A stretch of DNA of 64,000 bases. Origin: Girardinichthys multiradiatus (lineage: Eukaryota; Chordata; Actinopteri; Cyprinodontiformes; Goodeidae). The notes under the pieces are model-generated. The model made no database searches. It saw only the letters and a program-made list of their open reading frames with translations, and was not told the DNA's origin. Made by a program: the position numbers and the translations under genes. The stretch is from the NCBI RefSeq assembly GCF_021462225.1, contig NC_061795.1:3363001-3427000 (forward strand), given 5' to 3'. How positions within the stretch are numbered: the stretch's first letter is position 1; each line of letters opens with the position of its first letter. Shown here piece after piece: positions 55,635 to 64,000 of this stretch.

Positions 55635-57490
55635 TGTTTTGGGATGTGGGGTGCCCAAGGCAGCACCTTTAATTAATAACTGCTTTCCTGTCAGTCCCCA
55701 AATGACTTCAGTTATACCAGAAAGTGTCATTAATTTGTCACTGGTCACTTTTTGAAAAGAAAACTGGAGGGCTCAGAATGCTCACTAAATATATTAATAA
55801 AGTCCTTTTAACAATACTGTTATTAAAACAAATGTTTTTGATTGGAATCCCACAAACTGTGTGGTTAGAAACACATTTAAAAAGTATCCTGTTATGTTTG
55901 AGCTTAATTTATGGGCAAACATGCAGAAATCAAACAAGTAACAGTGCTCAGAAAAGGTAAGTGGCTTATTTTACAGATTTGACTAAGTTAAGCATTATGT
56001 TACGTAACTGCCATTTATGGTTTCAGGGGGCACCAGTGGAAGAACATGAGAGGAGTAAGAACAACGGAAGGTGAGTATGATGAAGGTGAGCAGAATGTTG
56101 CTTACTGTTCTCAGGACACAGAGGCTGCACAGAGGGGAGTCCATGTGATTCTAGAGGTGAGAGGTTGGGTGTGGCGCTTGAAGGTGGCATGATGTGGGTT
56201 GTGATCTTTGAGGGTTTCTTTCTGGCTTTAGAGCAGACAATGCATACAGGCAGGCCTTTGGCTGGGCAGCAGGAGCTGCCGGTCAAACAAGTGAAGATTA
56301 AGTGAGTCTAGAGGTCCGAAATTACGGGAGGCAAGTTCAAAGAAATGGTGGACTGGATTTTAAAACTGATTTATTGTTAACCTATAAGGTATAATAACTT
56401 CATATCCCATTTTAGGTTGATACAACATAAATGCATTCATACTGTATACTGTATGTTCTATCTAATGGAGAACATACAGTGTATGTATAATTAAACAGAA
56501 CAAACAAAATGCTAGTAAACAAGATTATGGTAATCTGAAGTTGTTTATTAGCAGGAACATCCCCCAGGAATCAGAGATTAATATTTGAAAATCCCCAAAT
56601 AATTATGAAGTGATCCTTCTAATACATCCAGTGATGTTCATGCCTTTATTGTTGATGACTGATGCTCGTACCGTAGTGAGGCTTGGTGTTATTCCCTCTG
56701 CTATGTTCCACATGTATTATGTAAGAGGCTGCTGTAGAGGACCAGCAACAAGTTTGTGTGAATGCATAAAATACAAGGCAGCTCCCCTGGGCAACTGTCA
56801 CACTGCAAACACGCCACTTTGTGTTGGTGGGAGCCAACAACGGGGCATGTGTGCATTATTTTAGGATTCCAGTTCGGTGTATCTGTCCTCTTTATTTAAA
56901 TACATGTGGAAAGTCCAAGGGCTACATTCTGCCCTCTTCACATGAAAGTTTCTGGATCAAAGTAATGAATTACAGAAGGTTAAAGGGCATGTAGTCTGTA
57001 AGAGAAGACGATTCAGGGTAGCATTACTTTCTCGGTTACTCCAGAAGGCTTTCCAAGAAGCAGCGAGATGGAATCTTGAGATGACAACACTGTCAACTTC
57101 AATGTATTTGAACTTTTTTATTGTACTCCACTTTACTCCATGTGGTAAGCACGGCTCAAAGAAATGCACGTTCACTCGGGAACTGACGTCCAGTTTAGTG
57201 AGCTTCCTTCGCCATGCGTTCTCAAATATTTTCAATTAGATCAGGGGAACATGCAGGATGGTCCAAAAGAATGTCATTATCTTATGATTAAGATGCCATC
57301 TGTAACGTTTTTCCAGTATTACCATTTTGTTCATTCAGATGAGCTAATAACACACTGCAAGCACATTAACAATATATTTTCCATCCATCTGGACAAAACT
57401 GATGTGGCAGACTTGGTGTTTTTTAAGAATTTGAATATAAGCTGGTATTGGTGCTTTAACATTGGTAATAACAGTGATGCTTGGAGAGTT
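55635..57490. other. Noncoding
   Basis: No gene is seen. Frames at 56610-56864 and 57164-57625 resemble no family. Confidence 0.45.
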
Positions 57491-57620
57491 TATTATGCCC
57501 CTTTTCCACGGGCTGTGCTTAGCCCGGCTCCACTCCACTCTGCCCGTTTTGTGAGCATTCCATTACCAGTTTTTGCATACCTGTACCTACTTTTCTGGTC
57601 CCTGCCCCTGAGCAGGGCTG
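57491..57620. mobile_element. Possible MITE end
   Basis: GCCCCTTTTCCACGGGCTG followed by CCGGCTCCACTCCACTC resembles the ends of small dispersed repeats seen widely in fish. No matching partner end was found nearby. Confidence 0.3.
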
Positions 57621-57849
57621 AGTAAATGTGACAAAATTTGACTAAATGTGACGTGAACAAACTGCTGAAAACACATCATCTTTCTGACCAGCTGATCCCA
57701 CATAAAATCAGCTGTTCAGGCACACAAACATTTCAACCAAAACACACAAAACAATACCACCATGAAACAATGTGTTTGGTTCGGAAGTAAAAAAAAAAAA
57801 AAATTTCTGTGGCACTATTGACCTTTATTCTTTTGATATTTTTTGAAAG

Positions 57850-57985
57850 TAGGCAGGCAGGAAGTGGGGTGGAGGGAGGAGGAAGACATGCAGCACAGGT
57901 TCCAGGGTGGGGACTCGAACCCCTGATAGCTGCGTTGAGGAATGAAGCCTCCGTAAATGGGTCCCAAGCTCTACTGCTACGTCAC
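57850..57985 (-). mobile_element. tRNA-derived SINE fragment (type C)
   Basis: Read on the minus strand, GTAGCAGTAGAGCTTGGGAC resembles an A box and GGGGTTCGAGTCCCCACCC holds an exact B box (near 57913-57923). GACATGCAGCA and a purine-rich stretch follow. It is a third SINE type in the window, and a decayed head rather than a working tRNA gene. Confidence 0.6.
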
Positions 57986-59469
57986 AGGTAGGTAAATTTA
58001 TTGATGGTCCTTAAACAAACCACAGTCTACAGTAATTTTCCAGCAGTTTGTGCCCATCGTTGCTATGCAGGAGCAAAACATGTTGGTGTAAAATCCACAT
58101 TAGGCAGGTAAACCCGTCAGTTTGCAGTTACCGCTTAGGGCTGTCCACACAAAGCCACCATGGGGGTGGCTAAACTCTTTCACTCTTAAAGCAGGTTTGA
58201 AATGTAGATGGTTTTGCCACTGCTCCGTGTGCATGGGACCCCCTATCTGACCAAAGAAGCTTGGCAGATACTCTCAAATCTTCATGGTTCATGTGGACGG
58301 GGCCTTTAAATGAGCAGCAAAGAGAGCAGGGTCTTGTCATTTGCTTCAGAAATAAACACATCAACGTTTGTGCTTGTTAGAAATTTCCTGATTGAGGAAG
58401 GAACTGATATTATGTGGCTTATAGAGATGAACATGTGAAAACCTTCAGCTCTGTTGGGACCCCAGCCATGTGTTACAACATTAAAGGCCAATAAGAACTT
58501 TTTCTGGAACTTTCAAAATAAATCGCATTAACCTACTTCCAGCAGAGCCAGGAACAAGAAGGGAATAACAGCGGACTTCCCGTGACGTCACTGTTGGAAT
58601 AATAACTCCGCCCGCCAACAAACAGACCTCTTCCACACTGGTCCCCTGCGGAACTTGAAGGAGAGACACAGCACACTAATGTCTCTTTGCTGGCAAACAG
58701 AGTTTGTTAAGTAGGAATGAATTGCTGTTTGTGTGTGCGGTATTCATTCATGAACAGGGTAATTAAAATGCAAGCATGGCTTGACTTTGCTTTCTGTGTT
58801 TTACAGAAGCAAACTGTGTTCCAGAGAGCTCCCAGCAGAGACCCTGTCTCTACAACGCCGAGTGGAACAGTTTTTCCCAGTCTGAAGGAAGGACAAAGGG
58901 ACTGCGTCACCGTGGCTACAGCAGTAATGTGAAGTTGAGCCAGCCGAACGAGCTGCCCCCACCCCACAGCTACGGAGGTTAGCTGCATGTTAACCCTTTG
59001 TTTACTGTGGATGCTTTCCTCAACTTCATTGCCCCGGACAACCTTTCCTCAGCACGGTTCACGTAAGAAGTTCACGTAAGAGTTTAGCTTAGAATGAAAT
59101 AATCTAAACATTTTTCGTTTTATGACATTTGGTTGTGTTTGTGTTGAAAACTCAAGCTACGTTAGTGCTAGCAGATTAGCTGTTAAGCACATGTGTTCGG
59201 TTTATGTGTTCTATGTTTGTGTTTTTAAAGTAATGACAAAATTTATTTAAAGGGTGATTTTAAACACAGAAAATCGGTCATAACGGGCCATTCACACTTA
59301 TGTATTTCAACCCTTTTATTAGTGGTATTTTAAAGGTACGTGTTTGATTCTGATGATAAGCTACACTTTTCTTTTACTAGCCCCAACCGCTAATCGCTAA
59401 GAACACATGCTTGCCTACTATGAGTTAGCTAAAGATCATTTACCCAAAAAGGTTATTAGTTTCAATCTA
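57986..59469. other. Noncoding, with a promoter-like segment
   Basis: 58560-58640 has TGACGTCA (58583-58590) and a GC box CTCCGCCCGCC (58606-58616). A strong splice-acceptor-like CTTTCTGTGTTTTACAG ends near 58806 and is followed by a 70-120-bp open stretch. This could be the start of a noncoding or short host transcript. No protein family is recognised. Confidence 0.35.
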
Positions 59470-59470
59470 G

Positions 59471-59572
59471 GAAATAATATTTCCCTAAATATTATTTTAA
59501 TAAATAAAGGCAGCTAGTTAAACACCATTAAGCCCCATATGTCCAGAAAGATTTGGTTCTTATTCAAAATAA
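59471..59572 (+). repeat. Flanking repeat, left copy
   Basis: About 100 bp containing TTTTAATAAATAAAGGCAGC and TTAAACACCATTAAG match 61241-61340 at roughly 80% by eye, in the same orientation, on the other side of the RTE LINE. Confidence 0.75.
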
Positions 59573-59885
59573 TCGTACTCGTACTCGTCGTCTTCCGCTT
59601 ATCCGGGATTGGGTCGAGGGGGCAGCAGATTCAGCAGCGAGGCGTTCCCAGGCTAGCCGAGAGACATAGTCCCTCCTGCGTGTCCTGGGCTGTCCCGGTG
59701 GGACGTGCCTGGAACACCTCCCGAGGAAGTCGTCCAGGAGGCATCCGGTATAGATGCCCGAGCCACCTCAACTGGCTCCTCTTGATGTGGAGGAGCAGCG
59801 GCTCTACTCCGAGCCCCTACCGGATGGCCAAGCTCCTCACCCTATCTCTGAGGGAGTGCCCGGCCACCCTACGGAGGAAGCTCAT

Positions 59886-60464
59886 TTAAGCCGCTTGTAT
59901 CTGGGATCTCGTTCTTTCGGTCATGACCCAAAGTTCATGGCCATAGGTGAGGGTAGGAACGTAGACCGACCGGTAAATCGAGAGCTTCGCTTTTCGGCTC
60001 AGCTCTATCTTCACCACAACGGACCGGCACAGTGTCCCCATTACTGTGGCAGCCGCACCGATCCGTCTGTCGATCTCCCGCTCCATTCTTCCCTCACTCG
60101 TGAACAAGACCCCGAGATACTTAAACTCCTCCACTTGAGGCAGGAACTCCCCTCCAACCTGAAGAGGACAAGGCACCCTTTTCCGGTCGAGAACCATGGC
60201 CTCTGACTTGGAGGAGCTGATCTTCATCCCAGCCGCTTCACACTCGGCTGCGAACTGCCACAGCGCATGCTGTAGGTCTTGGCTAGAGGGGGCCAGCAGG
60301 ACCACGTCATCTGCAAAAAGAAGAGACGAAATCCACTGGTCCCCAAACCAGAACCCGTCCGGCCCTTGGCTGCATCTAGAAATCCTGTTCATAAAAGTGT
60401 GACAAAGGGCAGCCCTGCCGGAGTCCAACATGCATCGGGAACAGGTCCTACTTAGTGCTGGCAA
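59886..60464 (-). pseudogene. RTE reverse transcriptase, catalytic and C-terminal half
   Basis: The 192-codon minus-strand frame carries SSLLFADDVVLLAPSSQDLQ, with the catalytic FADD box coded at 60306-60317. It continues with AGMKISSSKSEAMVLDRKRV, VEEFKYLGVLFTSEGRMERE and VPTLTYGHELWVMTERTRSQ. It ends at a stop just after IQAA, where related elements continue. Motifs and order fit the RTE clade. The FADD box is intact, but the N-terminal half lies in other frames. Confidence 0.87.
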
Positions 60465-61149
60465 TGCGGACCAAACTCCTGCTCCGCTCGTACAGGGACC
60501 GGATGGCCCCTAATCAAGGGCCCCCGATTCCATACTCCTGGAGCACCCCCCACAGGGCATCGTGAGGGACACAGTGGAATGCCTTCTCCGGGTCCACAAA
60601 ACACATGTGTACCAGTTGGGTAAAATCCTATGAACCCTCGAGTACCCTGTAGAGGGTATAGAGCTGTTCCAGTGTTCCACGGCCGGGACGAAAACCACAC
60701 GGCTCCTCCTGAAGCTGAGGTTTGACTATCGGCCGGACTTTCCTCTCCAATACCCTGGCGTAGGCCTTACCATGTAGGCTGAGGAGTGTGATCCCCCTGT
60801 AGTTGGAACACACCCTCCGACCACTACTCCAGTCTGCCAGTCCAGAGGCACTGTCCCCGACCGCCACGCAATGTTGAAGAGGCGTGTCAACCATGACAGC
60901 CCCACAACATCCAGAGATTTGAGGTACTCAGGGCGGATCTCAGACACCTCTGAAGCCTTGCCACCGCGGAGCTTTTTAACCACCTCGGTGACTTCAGCCT
61001 GGGTGATGAAGGAGTCCAACCCTGAGTCCCCAGCCTCTGTTTCCACCAGGGAATGGGTGATGGCAGGATTGAGGAGATCCTCGAAGTACTCCTTCCACCG
61101 CCCAATAATGTCCTCAGTCGAGGTCAGCAGTCTCCCATCCCCACTATAA
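60460..61149 (-). pseudogene. RTE reverse transcriptase, N-terminal half
   Basis: A minus-strand frame at 60726-61046 reads ITQAEVTEVVKKLRGGKASE, IRPEYLKSLD and GTVPLDWQTGVV, the finger region of RTE reverse transcriptases. A shift then moves to another frame (60628-60894) reading SNYRGITLLSLHGKAYARVL, KPQLQEEPCGFRPGRGTLEQ and LYTLYRVLEGS. A stop follows near 60630, in the codons expected to run into motif A. No single frame covers the domain, so it is inactive. Confidence 0.83.
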
Positions 61150-61240
61150 ACAGTGTTGGCGAAGTACTGCTTCCCCCCCTGAGGCGCCGGACGGTTTGCC
61201 AGAATCGCTTCTAGGCCAACCGGTAGTTTAACATTTAAAT

Positions 61241-61340
61241 AAATATTATTTCTTTAAATGTTATTTTAACAAATAAAGGCAGCTAATTAAACACCGTTGA
61301 GAATTGGTCATCCAGAAGGTTGGTTTTATTCAGCAAATCA
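61241..61340 (+). repeat. Flanking repeat, right copy
   Basis: TTTTAACAAATAAAGGCAGC and TTAAACACCGTTGAG correspond to the left copy at 59471-59572. Confidence 0.75.
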
Positions 61341-63539
61341 TTCTTTAAAATGTTATTTTAATAAAATAATGTTTTATCTGATGTTGCATTGTGAATGGTT
61401 GTTTAAAGGTATACTAATTATTGCTTAAGTTAGTTCCAAGACTAACTTAACTTCATTTCTAGATTCTTCAAGATAATCCTTGGTTCTCAAACATAAATAT
61501 TGCATGGTAATGGTGCATCACTCTTTCAGTCATGGTTTTCAACCATCTTTGATTGACTTGTTTATATTGTACATAGCCTATTAGTCTTCATTATTCTTTA
61601 ATTCTGCTTGGTAGTTTAGTTGGATTGTTTTAGCATAGTAAAGAGTTTGTTGATTGAAATATGTTTGACTTTGAGTTGACTTATTTTTGTTAATAAATTC
61701 TTGTATTTTAAGAAATTGTGTGAATTTATTCCATGTGTGTGCAGAGTTTTGCTGTTCAATAATGTCAGAGCTTGGCTCGTCCTTTTCAATTTTGTCCTAA
61801 TACCACCGGCTTATTGGGCTGGTATTCACAGGACAACCCTTAACACCGAAATATTATTTAATAAAATATTAAAGTATTAATATTAAATAATATATTCATA
61901 TTAATAATCACAACAGCTCCATACTTGAAAACCTTGTTGATGCATGGTCTGACTGAGGAAAAGGGAATTTAAGGAATGTTTCACATTGCTGAGACATTTA
62001 ATAGCTAGATCTCATCTGATTTTTCTCCTTAAAGTAGTTAAATGTAGTTAATCACAGTTATTTATGATTCAACAAAGGGGACACTTTTATTTTCATAGGG
62101 ATTTTACCCGTAGTAAAGTAAATCATTATTTAACCATAGTTTTTTGCTTATACTCAGATTGTCTTTGTCTTTATTAAAATGTATTTTAACACATGTATTT
62201 GACCAAAAAGGAATGGGTCTACAAAAGCCATGAATCCCATCTCTGAAAGAAAGCAACTTTTCCTAAGGCGTCTCTCATGTAGAGAATAATATTTAAATAA
62301 TTTATCCAATAATATATGTTTACATCTTGTTTCTGGGAGAAGCATCTGTTCTCCTCACATGTTTTTTTTTTTTTTTTTCTCGAACCTTCTGCAGGCAGGA
62401 CATAAATAAAACTTGTGAAGGGGTTAAGCCATTGTCAATGATATAATACCTTAAAATAACAACATAAAATAACAGGGAAACATCCTTGAATCCTTGCCTA
62501 TGGAAAGATTAACTGGATTAGCAGCAGGGTGATGCAGCTGAACAATGATCGCTGAGGGTTTAAAACACGTCTGTGAGGAAAGTCTTTTTGGATTTAATTG
62601 TTAAAGATGTAAATCTCCCTCTGTGTTCAAGCTGGAATATAGGCAATGTTTGTGGCAGTGAGTTGAGGACATTTTTAAGTCTCAGGATAAGTCAATTTTT
62701 GAGTCTTTTGGGTGCATAGTACAGATACTTCACAAGAATACCACGCCTGAGGAAAACTTTTTCTTTTGTTCATCTTAACTCCCAGCTTGACAGAGGCTAG
62801 GGAGTTCTTTGGGAATGTGGCAGGATTTTTTGAGGCACACTGTAAATCTTTGCCTTGGAAAGCCATTGGGGGCTCGTTATGGTCTTGCGTTATGAATAAC
62901 ACTGGAGATTCTGCAGCCTTTATAACCTCACTAACTCAGTATTTCCTTCTTCTCCTCTGACATTTTGGCCGTTTGGATAGACAGCGACCATACTCAGGGG
63001 TGTCTATGAATAGAGATGTTTATAACAGCATGGGACGATTTGTCACTCTTTAGCGCAACCTGTGTCCCGCAGGAAGCCAAATAATGATTTTAACTGCCGT
63101 CTCGAAGATTAATCCTCCAAATCCTCCCCACCTTTCTTCCTGCTGAAAGGTGCAAACTAATTTACGGCAGGACTGACAATAGGCAAGCTATGCCTTCGAA
63201 TGAATGATCTAGCTTCTGGCAAAAAGAGGTAATTTCTTCTTAATGTAGTGCTGTAAACATTTTTCATCATGCTGAGCTGACAGCACATTGACACAGCAAG
63301 GATTCTGATGCTGCTGACTTGAATCTATGGAGATTAGCAGTGTAGACTGCAAATCTCAAACATGTCCTGGATAATTTTTCTACTTCCTGTGAAAAACACA
63401 GTTAATGCACTGATAATTGGTAGGTGGGTAGCTAATAATGGTAAGGTAATATGTTGACAATCCAGATTTTGTTAGCTCTTTTTGATGAGTACATTTTCTT
63501 GTAAAGCTAAAAATGTGCACCAGTGTCAATTTCTGCCAC
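61341..63539. other. Noncoding, AT-rich, with a candidate conserved block
   Basis: No gene is seen. A T-run lies at 62361-62380. About 62940-63230 looks single-copy and GC-richer, a possible conserved noncoding element. Confidence 0.4.
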
Positions 63540-63775
63540 CCCAGCAGATGATGGCAGAAGAGATCACACTCTCCACAACAGATTTATAGAAGATATGCAG
63601 CACATTGCTGCAAACAGAAGGACCTAAGCTTCCTGAAGAAGTACAGTCTCCTCTGTCCCTTGTTGTAGATGGTTTCACAGTTGCATCTCCGCTCCAGTCT
63701 TTTGTCCAGGTGAACGCTGAAGTCTTTATACTCCTCCACCACCTCCACTTCTTCTCCGATGATGTAAATAGAACA
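63540..63775 (-). mobile_element. L2 LINE fragment, antisense
   Basis: On the minus strand the frame (63584-63805) reads IIGEEVEVVEEYKDFSVHLD, KRLERRCNCETIYNKGQRR and LYFFRKLRSF, matching copies 1 and 2 between motif C and the C-terminus. Only about 235 bp remain, and no tail is attached. Confidence 0.85.
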
Positions 63776-64000
63776 GGAATGGGTTTTTTTGAAAATTGTT
63801 TTCATAGAAATATCTGAAATGTGTGGTGTGCATTTTTTTTTAAATCTCCCTCAGTCAATACTTTGAATCATCTTTCACTGCAAACTTTTTGAGATATGGC
63901 TGTCGCAGCGTTTGATATCTGCAGACTAAAATATTTGCCCATTCTTCTTTGCAAAATAGCTTAAGATTTGTCAGTTTGGATGGAAAGCGTAGGTTGCACA
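63776..64000. other. Noncoding
   Basis: AT-rich sequence. Near 63930-63960, GCCCATTCTTCTTTGCAAAA is close to the reverse complement of a Tc1 transposase block (GCAAAGAAGAATGGGC, compare 33185-33200), so an antisense Tc1 element may continue beyond the window edge. Confidence 0.4.

Larger units (their letters stand above)
59573..61225 (-). mobile_element. RTE-clade LINE, 5' truncated
   Basis: The element is coded on the minus strand. The 5' limit is near 61225, and the 3' end is at about 59576 with GGATAAGCGGAAGACGACGA followed by (GTACGA)-like repeats. It is GC-rich in contrast to its surroundings. Only the reverse transcriptase and part of the C-terminal region remain; the endonuclease is missing because of truncation. 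The C-terminal zone is broken by deletion, since the coding region stops short compared with relatives. Confidence 0.85.

Overview
The window looks like teleost fish nuclear DNA, probably percomorph. It is AT-rich and gene-poor, and it is packed with fossil transposable elements of families typical of fish: L2-clade LINEs, an RTE-clade LINE, Tc1-like transposons, tRNA-derived SINEs, solo LTRs and an endogenous retrovirus. I found no host protein-coding exon that I can name. Nearly all the longer open reading frames belong to transposon proteins, and all of those are broken.

Layout. 1-1777 is unique noncoding DNA. 1778-6085 is a complete endogenous retrovirus insertion: two LTRs about 1% diverged, a 5-bp target duplication, a tRNA-Tyr-like primer binding site, a structured leader with a duplicated hairpin array, ruined gag/pol/env remnants and a polypurine tract. 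8740-13246 holds a SINE piece and two Tc1 fossils. 14992-15803 is a solo LTR with a perfect target duplication. 19241-20002 holds two SINE copies. 23645-27170 is a long L2 LINE with a chimeric, internally repeated reverse transcriptase region. 29309-30115 is the 3' part of a retroposon. 32955-33480 is a Tc1 remnant. 36440-39119 holds SINEs and another LINE. 39340-42006 is a second L2 sharing an internal deletion with the repeats of the first. 42303-46880 holds a SINE and two more Tc1 fossils. 48231-49945 holds a microsatellite-centred repeat and an L2 fragment interrupted by a SINE. 51043-52208 is a foldback transposon. 52818-55634 holds two solo LTRs and a SINE. 59567-61225 is an RTE LINE between two copies of a ~100-bp repeat. 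63540-63775 is an antisense L2 fragment.

No host genes work together here. The functional links are between mobile elements. A SINE family has a 3' tail resembling that of the RTE LINE. An internally deleted L2 lineage must have been copied in trans. The retroviral element kept its cis-acting signals while losing its coding capacity. The most notable signals are the covarying hairpin array in the retroviral leader, the recurring L2 deletion and 337-bp repeat, and the foldback element. Family names rest on recognition by eye; no database search was possible.
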